A DNA stretch of 64,000 bases from Burkholderiales bacterium (GCA_016191525.1 JACPOK010000011.1:1-64000); one strand, 5' to 3'; numbered from the stretch's first letter, positions 32,801-42,668 are shown. Made by a program: numbers and translations. Notes: a model not told the origin generated them from the letters alone.

Positions 32801-34011
32801 GCCTTCGCGTCCTTGCGCGCCGAGCCCCGGACCATGTCGAACTTGAACAGCCGGCATTCGATCGGGCCGTTCCACATGGGCACGCGGCGCGACTCCTTCA
32901 GCCGCATCCGCGAAGGCAGCTTCAGGTCGGGTGTCAGCACCCAGGCCGTCCAGCCGCTGTAGTTCTTCTTCCAGTGCGTGGCGAGCTGGCTGAAGAAGTC
33001 GCCGCCGTCCTCGGCCTGCGCGCTCTCGCGCGCTCCGAAGCGCCCCGGCCCGGCGACGCCGCCCGCCTCGATGCGCTCGCCGTAGGGCGGGTTCAGCAGC
33101 ATCACGCCCGGCGCTTCCGAGGGCGGCATGCGCTGCAGCGCGTCGCCGCCGCGGAACTGCACGGCCTGCGCCACGCCGGCGCGCTCGGCGTTGCGCTGCG
33201 CGAAATCCACCATCCGGTGCGCCACGTCACTGCCAAAAATGGCTGGAGAGCGCGCCAGCTGTGCTTGAGCCGCTTCATTTTTGATAGCAGACCAGACGTG
33301 GTCCTGGAACGGCAGCATCTTCTCGAAGGCAAAGCGGCGCAAGCTGCCGGGCGCGATGTTGCAGGCGATCTGCGCGGCTTCGATGGCGATGGTGCCGCTG
33401 CCGCAGCAGGGGTCGTACAGCGGCTGCTCACCGTCCCATCCGCTGGCGGCGATCATCGCGGCGGCCAGCGTTTCCTTCAGCGGCGCCTCGCCCTTGTCCT
33501 CGCGCCAGCCGCGCTTGAACAGCGGCTCGCCCGAGGTGTCGATGTACAGCGTGGCGTGGTCGGTGGTGAGGTGGGCGTAGAGGCGGATGTCGGGCCACTG
33601 GGTGTCGACGTCGGGCCGCACGCCGCTCTTGTGGCGGAACCGGTCGGCCACCGCGTCCTTGATCTTCAGCGCGGCGAAGTTCAGGCTGGTGAGCGGGCTG
33701 TGCTGCGCCGTCACCTCGATCTTGAAGGTCTGCTTCGTGGTGAACCAGATCTCCCAGGCCACGGCGGAGGCGGCCTCGTACAGGTCGTTCTCGTTGCGAT
33801 ACATCGTGTGCGACAGCTGCACCAGCACCCGCTGGGCGAGGCGGCTGTGCAGGTTCAGGCGCATCGCGTCGCGCCACGAGGCACGCGCCTGCACGCCGCC
33901 GCGGCCCACCAGCAGGTCATCGCCCGCCAGGCCGGTGAGGCGGTGCACCTCGTCGGCCAGGAAATCCTCGACGCCGGCGGCGCAGGGGAGGAAAAGTTGC
34001 AACGCGTTCAT
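32797..34011 (-). CDS. rlmL: THUMP-domain 23S rRNA (guanine-N2) methyltransferase with repeat-derived loop
   Basis: A 404-residue RlmL N-terminal-type enzyme (m2G2445 in E. coli), lacking the C-terminal RlmK half. An N-terminal ferredoxin-like/THUMP region runs to about residue 155, the SAM motif I is LYDPCCGSGTIAIEAAQIA, and the catalytic motif is LLNPPYGERI. Residues 242-259 are encoded by repeat A (33235-33288), in a loop that is variable in relatives. It is followed by the overlapping PIN gene. Confidence 0.93.
   Translation of the reverse strand: MNALQLFLPCAAGVEDFLADEVHRLTGLAGDDLLVGRGGVQARASWRDAMRLNLHSRLAQRVLVQLSHTMYRNENDLYEAASAVAWEIWFTTKQTFKIEVTAQHSPLTSLNFAALKIKDAVADRFRHKSGVRPDVDTQWPDIRLYAHLTTDHATLYIDTSGEPLFKRGWREDKGEAPLKETLAAAMIAASGWDGEQPLYDPCCGSGTIAIEAAQIACNIAPGSLRRFAFEKMLPFQDHVWSAIKNEAAQAQLARSPAIFGSDVAHRMVDFAQRNAERAGVAQAVQFRGGDALQRMPPSEAPGVMLLNPPYGERIEAGGVAGPGRFGARESAQAEDGGDFFSQLATHWKKNYSGWTAWVLTPDLKLPSRMRLKESRRVPMWNGPIECRLFKFDMVRGSARKDAKA
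33235..33288 (-). repeat. Interspersed repeat family A, copy 3 (inside rlmL)
   Basis: On the minus strand GCTATCAAAAATGAAGCGGC, then AGCACAGCTGGCGCGCTCT, then CCAGCCATTTTT. Read as A-I-K-N-E-A-A-Q-A-Q-L-A-R-S-P-A-I-F, in the same frame as copies 1 and 2. Confidence 0.85.
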
Positions 34012-34078
34012 CGTCCGATGTTATCGGCTTGGCCCGGCCGCCCGTGTCTTGTAGACTTTAGGTCACAGGGGACAAAGC

Positions 34079-35590
34079 ATGGCAGTTTCATCAAATGCGG
34101 GAATCGCGGCCCTCCTGGCGGCCGCCCTGGTGGCCGCTTGCGGCGGCGGCGGGGACGAGACGCAGGCCGCCACGCCCGCCGCGATGCAGGCGCAATTGAC
34201 GGCCCTGGCCTCGCAGCGCCAGCTGCAGCCGCTGGCGCTGGCGCGCGAACCCTCCTGGGCGCCGACCAGCAGCGTCTTCATGGACTGGCTGGAAAGCCGG
34301 CTGCCGGCGCTGTTTCCGCCGACGGCGTCGAACCGCAGCGTCAGCGGGTTCGCCTACCGGCTGTACGCGCCGACCGGCAACATCGTCGCCACCACCGGCG
34401 ACGAAATTTTCGTGCTGGGACCGGTGGCCACGGCCGGGCCGATCCGCCTGGGCAAGCTGGCGGACTACCGCTGCTTCATCAATCCCTCGGGCTGCACCGA
34501 GGCCGCCACGCTGCCCAGCCTGGCGCCCGCCAGCGGCGGCGCCCCCGCCACGACCAGCGTGCTGTCGGGCGTGACGGCCTCGCTGCGCTCCCCCTCGCGC
34601 ATCGACGCCGACGTCGTGCAAGGCGCGGCGATGACCGACACCACGCTGGTCGGCGCCGTCAGCGGCAGCATCACCCAGCTCTCGGGGCGCACGCTGTACG
34701 TGATCGTCGAAGACCCGCATTCGCTGTTCCAGAACCCGCCGCAGGTGAGCCTGAGCACGGCCAGCGCGAGCGCCTCGGTGCGCATGACGGGCCGCACGCT
34801 GTCCACCGTCGGCCTGATGGAAGGCACGCTGCGGGTCCACGTCTGCCTCGACTCCGCGTGCGGCCAGGTGCTGGCCGGCTCGCCGCTGCTGGTGCCTTAT
34901 CGCGTCACCGTCGCACCCGCGGTGGCGGTGGCACCCGAGTCGGTGGCGGTCACCACGGCGTTCGGCCAGCAGCCTGAGGGGCGCAGCATCCAGGTGAGCC
35001 TGCCCCTGGATACGCGCGAATGGACCGGCACATTCTTCTCCTCATCCGGTGGCAGCAGTCCCATCAAGGCGCTGGACAACCACCTCTGGGGCAACACGGT
35101 GGGTACGGTGGCGCTCAGCTTCGACCCGGCGGTGCCGGGAACCTACAGCGGCAACGTGGTGATTATTGGCAGCTCAGTGGGGTCCAGCGGGCAGACCAAG
35201 TCGTTCCTGAAACAGGTGCCGGTGAGCTACACGGTCACCGCCAATGCGGCGCTGAATTACGCGATGTGGCCGGCGCGCACCGACGCGGTCGTGAAGTACG
35301 GCGAGCGGCAATCGGGCCCGGTGTACCCCCATGTGATCGCCGGCAATACCGGCATCACCGCGAGCCGGAACGGCTTCCGGCTGCTCACCGGGCCCGTTGC
35401 GGCCGGCAGCGCCGGCCTGGCCAGCAGTGCGAGCTGGTGGAGCGATTTCTCGGAGCAGCCGCTGGCCTGTCCGGCCACGGCCTGCTGGCCGGCCGGCACG
35501 TACACGGGGCAGGTGCTTTACAACCTGCAGCGCAGCGGCACAACCATCGGCACCGCGACCCACCCCATCACGCTGACTATCTACCCCTAG
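34079..35590 (+). CDS. Large putative lipoprotein / surface protein
   Basis: A 503-residue protein with lipobox LVAAC near residue 21 followed by GGGGDE. Residues about 65-140 (VFMDWLESRLPALFPPTASN, YRLYAPTGNIVATTGDEIFV) form a module I associate with Burkholderiales envelope proteins, where it often precedes variable domains. The remainder is Ser/Thr/Val-rich beta structure, possibly two Ig-like units (about 165-290 and 300-500), ending THPITLTIYP. Adhesion or matrix roles are possible but unshown. It converges on rpoN and shares a CTAG stop. Confidence 0.75.
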   Translation: MAVSSNAGIAALLAAALVAACGGGGDETQAATPAAMQAQLTALASQRQLQPLALAREPSWAPTSSVFMDWLESRLPALFPPTASNRSVSGFAYRLYAPTGNIVATTGDEIFVLGPVATAGPIRLGKLADYRCFINPSGCTEAATLPSLAPASGGAPATTSVLSGVTASLRSPSRIDADVVQGAAMTDTTLVGAVSGSITQLSGRTLYVIVEDPHSLFQNPPQVSLSTASASASVRMTGRTLSTVGLMEGTLRVHVCLDSACGQVLAGSPLLVPYRVTVAPAVAVAPESVAVTTAFGQQPEGRSIQVSLPLDTREWTGTFFSSSGGSSPIKALDNHLWGNTVGTVALSFDPAVPGTYSGNVVIIGSSVGSSGQTKSFLKQVPVSYTVTANAALNYAMWPARTDAVVKYGERQSGPVYPHVIAGNTGITASRNGFRLLTGPVAAGSAGLASSASWWSDFSEQPLACPATACWPAGTYTGQVLYNLQRSGTTIGTATHPITLTIYP

Positions 35591-37149
35591 AGCGCCTTGC
35601 GCAGGTTGGCCGGCGCGATGCGCAGCGCCTCGCGGTATTTGGCCACTGTGCGCCGCGCGCATTCGATGCCCTGCTCCTTGAGCATGTCGGAGATCTGGCT
35701 GTCGGACAGGGGCTTCTTCAGGTTCTCGGAAGCGACAAACTGCTTGATCAGCGCGCGCACCGCGGTGCTGGAGGCGTTGCCGCCGGTCTCAGTGCCCAGC
35801 GCCGAGCCGAAGAAATACTTCAGCTCGAAGGTGCCGTAGGGCGTGGACATGTACTTGGCGGTGGTGACGCGGCTGATGGTCGATTCGTGCAGGCCCAGCT
35901 CGTCGGCGATCTCGCGCAGCACCAGCGGGCGCATCGCCAGCTCGCCGTGCACGAAGAAACTCTTTTGCCGCTCGACGATGGCGTTGGAGACGCGCAGGAT
36001 GGTGTCGAAGCGCTGCTGGATGTTCTTGATGAACCAGCGCGCCTCCTGCAGCCGCTGCTGCAGCGCCTGGTGGCCCTCGCCCTTGTGCGACTTGAGGGCA
36101 CCGGCATAGATGTCATGCACGCGCAGCCGCGGCATCACGTCGGGATTGAGTTGCACGCGAAAACGCGGCTGGCCGCCACGGCCGATCTGCGTGACCAGCA
36201 CGTCGGGGATGACTACGTTGCGCTCCACATCCACGAAGCGGCGCCCGGGCTTGGGCTCCAGCCGGGTGATCAGGCCGATGGCCAGCTTGATGCGCGCCTC
36301 CGGCTCGCCGGTGAGCTGCGCCAGGCGCTTGACGTCGCGGCGCGCCAGCAGCTCGATCGGCTGCCCGCAGATGCGCAGCGCCGCGTGGCAGGGCGAGTCC
36401 TCCGGCGCGCCGGCCTGCATGGCCCGCAGCTGCAGGCTCAGGCACTCCGACAGGTTGCGCGCGCCCACGCCGGTGGGGTCCAGGTGGTGAAGCAGGCGCA
36501 GCGCCACGGTGAAGCGGTGCACCAGTTCCTCCACCTGCTCCTCGTCGCGGCCGGCCAGGCCGCGCGCCAGCTCTTCCAGCGGCTCCTCGAGGTAGCCGTC
36601 GTCGTTGAGCGACTCGATCAGGAAGCGCAGCGCGGCGCTGTCGGTCTCGGACAGGCGCAGCGACAGCGCCTGGCGGTGCAGGTGGGCCTGCAGCGATTCA
36701 TGGCCGCGCGCGAGATCGGTGGCGTCCATCTCGCCGTCGCCCGAGAGGTTGTTCTTGCGCGCGGGCGCGTCGCCGCCCCATTCGCCGTCGTCGGGAACGA
36801 CCTCGGTGCCGCCGTCGCCGCCCCAGTCGGGCGCGTCGATCTCCACGGAGGCGGCGGGCTCGCTTTCGGCGGGCGTGGTGGCGCGCTCCATTTCGGCGCC
36901 GGGCGTGAATTCCGGCGCGCTCTCGGCTTCGCGGTCATCCTCGCGCACCGCGATGTCGGCGTGCGTCAGCCCGAATTCCTCGCGCGCCGCCTCTTCCTGG
37001 GTGACTTCCAGGAAAGGGTTGTCGTCGAGCATCTGCTCGACTTCCTGCGAGAGTTCCAGCGTGGACAACTGGAGCAGCCGGATCGACTGCTGCAGCTGGG
37101 GCGTCAGCGCCAGGTGCTGCGAGACGCGGAGGGACAGCCCCTGCTTCAT
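35587..37149 (-). CDS. rpoN: RNA polymerase sigma-54 factor
   Basis: A 520-residue sigma-54. Region I is the Gln/Leu-rich start (QLQQSIRLLQLSTLELSQEV), region II is an acidic stretch of about residues 50-125, the core-binding and HTH regions follow (LGLHESTISRVTTAKYMSTP), and the RpoN box ARRTVAKYRE is at 498-507. It directs transcription from -24/-12 promoters with activator ATPases. It follows lptB after 16 bp. The hpf and pts genes that often follow rpoN are absent here; a convergent lipoprotein gene follows instead. Confidence 0.97.
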   Translation of the reverse strand: MKQGLSLRVSQHLALTPQLQQSIRLLQLSTLELSQEVEQMLDDNPFLEVTQEEAAREEFGLTHADIAVREDDREAESAPEFTPGAEMERATTPAESEPAASVEIDAPDWGGDGGTEVVPDDGEWGGDAPARKNNLSGDGEMDATDLARGHESLQAHLHRQALSLRLSETDSAALRFLIESLNDDGYLEEPLEELARGLAGRDEEQVEELVHRFTVALRLLHHLDPTGVGARNLSECLSLQLRAMQAGAPEDSPCHAALRICGQPIELLARRDVKRLAQLTGEPEARIKLAIGLITRLEPKPGRRFVDVERNVVIPDVLVTQIGRGGQPRFRVQLNPDVMPRLRVHDIYAGALKSHKGEGHQALQQRLQEARWFIKNIQQRFDTILRVSNAIVERQKSFFVHGELAMRPLVLREIADELGLHESTISRVTTAKYMSTPYGTFELKYFFGSALGTETGGNASSTAVRALIKQFVASENLKKPLSDSQISDMLKEQGIECARRTVAKYREALRIAPANLRKAL

Positions 37150-37165
37150 CGGAATTCCACTGCGG

Positions 37166-37924
37166 TCACATTCGGAAGTGCTCGCCCAGGTACACCCGGC
37201 GAACGTCCGCGTTGTTCACGATCTCCGAAGGGGTGCCCTGCGCCAGCACCGAGCCGTCGCTGATGATGTAGGCGTGGTCGCAGATGCCCAGCGTCTCGCG
37301 CACGTTGTGGTCGGTGATGAGCACGCCGATGCCGCGCGACTTGAGGAAGCCGATGATGCGCTGGATCTCGATCACCGCGATCGGGTCAATGCCAGCGAAC
37401 GGCTCGTCCAGCAGGATGAAGCGCGGCTGGGTAGCCAGCGCGCGCGCGATCTCCACGCGCCGCCGCTCGCCGCCCGACAGCGCCAGCGCGGGCGAGTCGC
37501 GCAGGTGGTCCACCCGCAGGTCCTGCAGCAGCGCGGTGAGGCGCTTGTCGATCTCCTCGCGGGCCAGGGGCTTGCCGTTCGCATCGCGCTGCAGCTCCAG
37601 CACCGCACGCACGTTTTCCTCGACGTTGAGCTTGCGGAAGATCGAGGCTTCCTGCGGCAGGTACGACAGGCCCAGCCGCGAGCGGCGGTGGATGGGCATG
37701 TGCTCGACCGAATTGCCGTCAATGGAAATGGCGCCGGCATCAGCGCGCACCAGGCCCACGATCATGTAGAACGAGGTTGTCTTGCCCGCGCCGTTGGGGC
37801 CCAGCAGGCCCACCACTTCGCCTTTTTCGACGGCCAGTGAAACGTCCTTGACCACCTTGCGGCTGCCATAGCTTTTCTGCAGGTTGCGCGCCTCCAGCCG
37901 GCTGCGCCCTGCCTCCGCCTGCAT
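37166..37924 (-). CDS. lptB: LPS export ABC transporter ATP-binding protein
   Basis: A 252-residue ABC ATPase that powers LptBFGC extraction of lipopolysaccharide from the inner membrane. Walker [11 protein letters not shown]-loop LPQEASIF, signature [16 protein letters not shown], Walker [13 protein letters not shown], and the H-loop [10 protein letters not shown] are all present. ATG at 37924 shares a base with the lptA stop (TGATG); GTG at 37927 would give a four-base overlap and is an alternative. Confidence 0.97.
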   Translation of the reverse strand: MQAEAGRSRLEARNLQKSYGSRKVVKDVSLAVEKGEVVGLLGPNGAGKTTSFYMIVGLVRADAGAISIDGNSVEHMPIHRRSRLGLSYLPQEASIFRKLNVEENVRAVLELQRDANGKPLAREEIDKRLTALLQDLRVDHLRDSPALALSGGERRRVEIARALATQPRFILLDEPFAGIDPIAVIEIQRIIGFLKSRGIGVLITDHNVRETLGICDHAYIISDGSVLAQGTPSEIVNNADVRRVYLGEHFRM

Positions 37925-38550
37925 CACTTCTTTTCCCCGCCGATGGTGGTGGTGGAGCGAAGTTGCGCGGGCGGCTGCACGGCCGGCGCGGGCGCGCCGG
38001 GCTGCGCGGCAGCGGGCTTGGGCGAAAGCACGGCGCGCACGCGGCCGCCGGGCACGCCGGGCGCCGGGCTGGCGGTGCCGCCGTCCACGGTGAAGACGTC
38101 GCTGGTGTTGTCGTAGGTGATCAGGCTGCCCGTCATCTCGTCGGCCACCGTGGCGCCACGGTAGCGGCGCAGCTCGGCGCGCTTGATGAACTTCACCCGG
38201 TCGGCCTTGCCGTCGTATTCGATGGTTTCGGCCTCGCCCTCGATGAACTCATCCAGGCCTTCGCGCTTTTGCCGGTAGAACGCCTGCTTGCCGGGCTCGG
38301 CCGTCACCACGCCGTACTGGTAGCCCTCGGGGTCCTGCCGCACATCGACGCGGGCGCCGCGGATGACGATGGTGCCCTTGGTGATGACCACCCGGCCCGT
38401 GAAAACGCTGGTCTGCTTGAGGTCGTCGTAGCGCAGGGCGTCCGACTCGACGTTCATGGGCTTGGCGCTGTCGGCCTTTTCGGCGTGGGCGGTGCCCGCA
38501 AACAGGGCGCAGACCAGGGGCAGGAGGAGGGGGATGGAGGCTTGTTTCAT
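37924..38550 (-). CDS. lptA: LPS transport periplasmic protein
   Basis: A 208-residue protein with a signal peptide ([17 protein letters not shown]) and an OstA/LptA beta-jellyroll domain: [38 protein letters not shown] and [15 protein letters not shown]. It bridges the periplasm in LPS transport. A Pro/Ala-rich tail (about 160-200) is longer than in E. coli LptA. lptC, usually just upstream, is not in this window. Confidence 0.94.
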   Translation of the reverse strand: MKQASIPLLLPLVCALFAGTAHAEKADSAKPMNVESDALRYDDLKQTSVFTGRVVITKGTIVIRGARVDVRQDPEGYQYGVVTAEPGKQAFYRQKREGLDEFIEGEAETIEYDGKADRVKFIKRAELRRYRGATVADEMTGSLITYDNTSDVFTVDGGTASPAPGVPGGRVRAVLSPKPAAAQPGAPAPAVQPPAQLRSTTTIGGEKK

Positions 38551-38602
38551 AAAGGCACGAATCTTGCTGCTTATTGTAGCGGGCGATCGCGGGCGCCATG
38601 AA

Positions 38603-38626
38603 AAAAGCCCGCCGATGCGGGCTTTT
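38603..38626 (-). terminator. Intrinsic terminator after dsbA
   Basis: On the minus strand AAAAGCCCGC-ATCG-GCGGGCTTTTTT forms a 10-bp stem with a T-run, 20 bp after the dsbA stop. It separates the argS-SPOR-dsbA unit from lptA-lptB-rpoN. Confidence 0.9.
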
Positions 38627-38645
38627 CCGGTGCGGCCAGGCCACG

Positions 38646-39299
38646 TTATTTCGTCTTGCGCGCCTCGGCGATCAGGTAATCGGTGACCTGCAGCGCCCGG
38701 TCCATGTTGCCGGCCATGGTGCCATCGGTGTAGTAGCGCCCGGCAATGCCCAGGGCCGGGACGCCCTGCACCTTGAATGCGTCCTGCACCTGCGTTGCCT
38801 TGCGGGCCTTGGTGGATACCGAGAAGGAGTTGTACAGCTCCTGGAACTTGGCCTTGTCCAGCCCCTGCTTTTCGGCCCAGGCCACGATCGTGCCTTCCTT
38901 GTCGATCACGTTGTGGTCGGCGTGGATGGTGTTGAACACCTTGCCGTGCAGGTCATCGAGCTTGCCCATGGCTTCCAGCGTGTAGTACAGGCGCTGCTGC
39001 GGCACGAAGTCGTCGCGGAAGGCCACCGGCACGCGGCGCATGACGATGTCCGGCGGCAGCTTTTTGATCCAGTTGACCAGCTTGGGCTCGAACGCGTTGC
39101 AGTGCGGGCAGCTGTACCAGAAGAATTCGATCACCTCGATCTTGCCGGGCGGTGCTTCCACCGGCACCCGCTTGTCCAGCGAGATGTAGTCGGCGCCGTC
39201 TTCGGGCTTCTTGGGCTGGGCCCACACCGAACCCGGCAGCCCCAGGGCGGCCAGCGCCACCGTGCAGGCGGCGCCTGCGGAAAACTCGCGTCGATTCAT
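38646..39299 (-). CDS. dsbA: Thiol:disulfide interchange protein, DsbA family
   Basis: A 217-residue periplasmic oxidase that introduces disulfides. A signal peptide ends at VWAQ (about residue 28) and begins NRREF, giving it a Tat-like look. The active site CPHC is at residues 64-67 within EFFWYSCPHCNAFEP, and the cis-proline is in VQGVPALGI. An upstream in-frame extension was rejected because AGGAG lies before 39299. Third gene of the argS unit. Confidence 0.94.
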   Translation of the reverse strand: MNRREFSAGAACTVALAALGLPGSVWAQPKKPEDGADYISLDKRVPVEAPPGKIEVIEFFWYSCPHCNAFEPKLVNWIKKLPPDIVMRRVPVAFRDDFVPQQRLYYTLEAMGKLDDLHGKVFNTIHADHNVIDKEGTIVAWAEKQGLDKAKFQELYNSFSVSTKARKATQVQDAFKVQGVPALGIAGRYYTDGTMAGNMDRALQVTDYLIAEARKTK

Positions 39300-39358
39300 T
39301 TCCTGTTCACTCCTTGAGACGGTCTGAGCAGCGGGGCGGCCGAAGGTTCCGGGCCCGC

Positions 39359-40039
39359 TCAACGCTGCACGCGCACCAGCGCGGTTTCCACGCCGCCGGC
39401 TTCCAGTTTTTCCTTGCTGCGGTCGGCCTCATCCTTCTTCTCGAAGGGGCCCACCCGCACCCGGAACACCTGGCGGCCGGACTGCTCGCGCTCGGTCACC
39501 TTGGCCTCTATGCCCATCAGCGACAGCTTGGCGCGCTGCGACTCGGCGTCTTCAGGCGTGCGGAAGGCGCCGGCCTGCACGAAATACAGGAACGGGTCGG
39601 CGCCGGGGGTGGCCGATTTGGCGGCCGCCAGTTCACCAATGGGGTCGGCGCCAGGCGCCTTAGCCACGGGCTTGGCCGGTGCGCTCGCCGCGGCGGCAGC
39701 AGGAGCCGGTTTGGCGGCGGGCGTCCCGCCCACCACGGCAGGCGCCACCAGCGGGCCGGAAGCCGAGCCCGCGGGCGGGGTGGCGATGATGCCGGGCGCC
39801 GGCGCCAGCGGCTTGGCCGGGTTCTTGCCGTACAGCGGCGCGTTGGGATCCCAGTCCTTGTTCTTGCGCGACTCGGCCGCGTCCTGTTCGGGGGTGCGGC
39901 CCTGGCCCTTGTTGAGGAAGGGAACAGGCACCTTGGTCACGTAGACGGCCACGGCCAGCGCGGCGGCCAGGCCCAGCACCACGCCGATGATGACGCCCAC
40001 GATCACGGAGCCGCGTTGATGTTTCATCGTCTGTTTCAC
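39359..40039 (-). CDS. SPOR-domain cell-division-type membrane protein
   Basis: A 226-residue protein with one N-terminal membrane helix ([20 protein letters not shown]), a Pro/Ala-rich linker (about 75-140) and a C-terminal SPOR domain that binds denuded peptidoglycan ([20 protein letters not shown] ... [19 protein letters not shown]). Such FtsN-like proteins gather at the septum. GTG at 40039 overlaps the argS stop by four bases; ATG at 40027 is an alternative start. Confidence 0.92.
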   Translation of the reverse strand: MKQTMKHQRGSVIVGVIIGVVLGLAAALAVAVYVTKVPVPFLNKGQGRTPEQDAAESRKNKDWDPNAPLYGKNPAKPLAPAPGIIATPPAGSASGPLVAPAVVGGTPAAKPAPAAAAASAPAKPVAKAPGADPIGELAAAKSATPGADPFLYFVQAGAFRTPEDAESQRAKLSLMGIEAKVTEREQSGRQVFRVRVGPFEKKDEADRSKEKLEAGGVETALVRVQR

Positions 40040-41709
40040 ATTTTTTGCGGTGCGCTGACACCGAGAACTTGCAGGCCATTGTGCAACACCTGCGCGGTGG
40101 CGGCGACCAGCGCCAGCCGGGCCTTTTTCACGGCTTCGTCGTCCACCAGGATGCGCTCGGCATCATAGTAGCTGTGGTACGCCGCGGCCAGCTCGCGCAG
40201 GTAGAAGGTGACGTCGTGCGGCGCGAAGTCCTGCGCGGCGGCGCTGAGCATGTCGGGGTACCTGGCCAGCAGCAGCATCAGGGCCATGGCCTGCGGGCTT
40301 TGCAGCGGCGCCAGGCCGGCGGCTTTCAGCGAGGCGGCGTCGCCGCCCCAGGCGGCGAGCACCGAGCAGATGCGCGCATGGGCGTACTGCACGTAGTACA
40401 CCGGGTTGTCGTTGTTCTGGGCCAGGGCCAGGTCGATGTCGAAGATGTACTCGGTGTCCGGCTTGCGCGAAAGCAGGAAGAAGCGCACCGCGTCCTTGCT
40501 GGTCCATTCGATCAGGTCGCGCAGCGTCACGTAGCTGCCGGCGCGCTTGGAAATCTTCACTTCCTCGCCGCCGCGCATCACCCGCACCATGGTGTGCAGC
40601 ACGTAGTCGGGGTAGCCCGTGGGGATGCCGACGTTGGCCGCCTGCAGCCCGGCGCGCACCCGCGCGATGGTGCCGTGGTGGTCCGTGCCCTGGATGTTGA
40701 CCACCTTGTGGAAGCCGCGCTCCCACTTGGCGATGTGGTACGCCACGTCGGGCACGAAGTAGGTGTAGCTGCCGTCGCCCTTGCGCATCACCCGGTCCTT
40801 GTCGTCGCCGTAGTCGGTGGACTTCAGCCACAGCGCGCCGTCCTGCTCGTAGGTCTTGCCGGCTTCCTGCAGCTTCTTCACGGCCGCCTCCACCTTGCCG
40901 CTGGTGTACAGGCTGGACTCCAGGTAGTAGTTGTCGAACTTCACCTGGAAGGCCTTCAGGTCCAGGTCCTGCTCGTGGCGCAGGTAGGCGACGGCGAATT
41001 CACGCATGCCGTCAATGTCCTGCGCATCGCCGCTGGCCGTGAACTCGCGGTCATCGGCCTTCACGGTTTTCTTCGCCATGAAGTCGTCGGCGATGTCCTT
41101 GATGTAGTCGCCGTTGTAGGCCGCCTCGGGCCAGCCGGCATCGCCCGGCTTCATGCCCTTGACCCGCATCTGGGTCGAGTTGGCCAGCGTGGCGATCTGC
41201 ACGCCCGCGTCGTTGTAATAGAACTCGCGGTACACGTCCCAGCCCTGGGTGGCGAACAGGCTGGAGATGGCGTCGCCCAGCGCCGCCTGGCGCCCGTGGC
41301 CCACGTGCAGCGGGCCGGTGGGGTTGGCCGAAACGAATTCCACCAGCACGCGCTGGCCGTTGGACTGCTGCGTGCCAAAAGCTTGCCCGGCCTGCAGCAC
41401 TTCGCTGACGACTTGCTGCTTGGCCTCGGGCTTGAGCCGGATGTTGATGAAGCCGGGGCCGGCGATGTCGATGTCCTGCACCCAGCGGCGAAACGGCGCG
41501 GTTTCCAGCAGCGCCGCGCGCAACTCTTCCGCCACCTGGCGCGGGTTCTTTTTCAGCGGCTTGGCCAGTTGCATGGCGGCGGTGGAGGCAAAGTCACCAT
41601 GGGCAGCGACCTTGGGCGATTCGAACGCGGCCTTGCCGCCCGCATCGGGGGAAAGCTTTTCCAGCTCCGCAGCCAGGCTGCCGAGCAATTCTTGTTTCAC
41701 GAGGAGCAT
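40036..41709 (-). CDS. argS: Arginyl-tRNA synthetase
   Basis: A 557-residue class Ia synthetase. The N-terminal ArgRS-specific domain precedes the HIGH-equivalent HVGHG (135-139, in [15 protein letters not shown]), the KMSKS-equivalent loop is KISKRAGS, and the C-terminal anticodon-binding DALR domain includes [13 protein letters not shown]. Length and motif order are standard. It heads the argS-SPOR-dsbA unit, an arrangement known from Burkholderiales. Confidence 0.97.
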   Translation of the reverse strand: MLLVKQELLGSLAAELEKLSPDAGGKAAFESPKVAAHGDFASTAAMQLAKPLKKNPRQVAEELRAALLETAPFRRWVQDIDIAGPGFINIRLKPEAKQQVVSEVLQAGQAFGTQQSNGQRVLVEFVSANPTGPLHVGHGRQAALGDAISSLFATQGWDVYREFYYNDAGVQIATLANSTQMRVKGMKPGDAGWPEAAYNGDYIKDIADDFMAKKTVKADDREFTASGDAQDIDGMREFAVAYLRHEQDLDLKAFQVKFDNYYLESSLYTSGKVEAAVKKLQEAGKTYEQDGALWLKSTDYGDDKDRVMRKGDGSYTYFVPDVAYHIAKWERGFHKVVNIQGTDHHGTIARVRAGLQAANVGIPTGYPDYVLHTMVRVMRGGEEVKISKRAGSYVTLRDLIEWTSKDAVRFFLLSRKPDTEYIFDIDLALAQNNDNPVYYVQYAHARICSVLAAWGGDAASLKAAGLAPLQSPQAMALMLLLARYPDMLSAAAQDFAPHDVTFYLRELAAAYHSYYDAERILVDDEAVKKARLALVAATAQVLHNGLQVLGVSAPQKM

Positions 41710-41810
41710 GGGGGGATTTTACGGGGCGGGGTCAGCGCGGTTGGCGGCTGGCCCGTTATGTGCTGGAATCCACCGAGGATTTGATTGACCCCACCTACCG
41801 AGGAAATTCC

Positions 41811-42212
41811 ATGAACAAGCTTCTTTCCGTGCTCGCCCTGGGCCTGGCCCTGTCCACCGGCGGCGCGTTTGCCGCCAGCCATGCGGGCGCCCCGATGGCC
41901 GCCGACGCCAAGAAGCCCGCCGCGGCCGCCATGGGCGGCTGTGATGCCCAGGCCGCCGAGAAGAAGCTCGCCGGCGCCGCCAAGACCAGCTTCCTCAAGA
42001 AGTGCAATGCCGACGCCGGCCCGGCCACCTGCGATGCGCAGGCTGTCGACAAGAAGCTCGCCGGTGCCGCCAAGACCAGCTTCCTGAAGAAGTGCAATGC
42101 CGATGCGGGCCCGTCCGCCTGCGAAACCCAGGCCACCGAAAAGAAGCTGGCCGGCGCCGCCAAGACCAGCTTCATGAAGAAGTGCGACGCTGACGCGGCC
42201 GCCAAGAAGTAA
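41811..42212 (+). CDS. PsiF-repeat periplasmic protein
   Basis: A 133-residue protein with a signal peptide (LLSVLALGLALSTGGAFA) and three near-identical 30-residue PsiF repeats, each with C-D/E-x-Q-A, E/D-K-K-L-A-G-A-A-K-T-S-F and K-K-C. Six cysteines fit two per repeat. E. coli PsiF is phosphate-starvation inducible with unknown role. AGGAAATTCC precedes the ATG. The longer frame starting at 41760 was rejected because it lacks a signal at its start. Confidence 0.88.
   Translation: MNKLLSVLALGLALSTGGAFAASHAGAPMAADAKKPAAAAMGGCDAQAAEKKLAGAAKTSFLKKCNADAGPATCDAQAVDKKLAGAAKTSFLKKCNADAGPSACETQATEKKLAGAAKTSFMKKCDADAAAKK
41940..42209 (+). repeat. Three tandem 90-bp coding repeats
   Basis: Units begin at 41940, 42030 and 42120 with a strict 90-bp period. 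The AAGAAGCT...GCCGG and GCCAAGACCAGCTTC blocks are nearly identical at DNA level, meaning recent duplication or gene conversion rather than only protein-level selection. Confidence 0.92.
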
Positions 42213-42215
42213 TCG

Positions 42216-42668
42216 TTATTTGCCGAAGCCGCGTGCCAGGAACACCGCGGCCAGCGGGATCACGGCCACCAGGTGGGCCTCGACCATCACCAGCCGGCGC
42301 GCCAGCCGCACCTGGTCGGCTGACGGCAGGGCACCGCTGGCGCGCAGTTCACGCCGCCAGCGGATGAACATCAGCGTGGGCTTGATCGAGATCAGCCCCA
42401 CCGCGATGAACAGCGCGAGCTTCAGGTGCAGCAGCGGGTTGCTCCAGTACCAGCCCATGCCCTTGGCGCCCAGCCAGGTGCGCAGGAAACCGGTGGCCAG
42501 CACGGCGACGGCCGCGATGGCGTAGATCGCATCCACCTTGGCCAGGCGCTCGACCACCTGCGGATTGATCCATTCCGGGCGGCACAGCGCCGCCTCGCTG
42601 GCGAGAAAGACCACCAGCGTCAGGATGGCCAGGAAATGGGCGTAGGCCAGCAGGGCTTCCTGGGTCAT
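42216..42668 (-). CDS. DUF2214-family membrane protein
   Basis: A 150-residue integral membrane protein with four helices: LAYAHFLAILTLVVFLASEA, AIAAVAVLATGFLRTW, LLHLKLALFIAVGLISI and a C-terminal VMVEAHLVAVIPLAAVFLAR. The HF/E/H pattern in helices 1 and 4 resembles DUF2214 proteins, whose function is unknown. Its start overlaps the LysR stop by four bases (ATGA). Confidence 0.82.
   Translation of the reverse strand: MTQEALLAYAHFLAILTLVVFLASEAALCRPEWINPQVVERLAKVDAIYAIAAVAVLATGFLRTWLGAKGMGWYWSNPLLHLKLALFIAVGLISIKPTLMFIRWRRELRASGALPSADQVRLARRLVMVEAHLVAVIPLAAVFLARGFGK

Noticed and set aside
41940-42209. Regular 90-bp repeats considered as CRISPR or minisatellite
   Set aside because: Units are contiguous without spacers and encode PsiF repeats in frame after a signal peptide.
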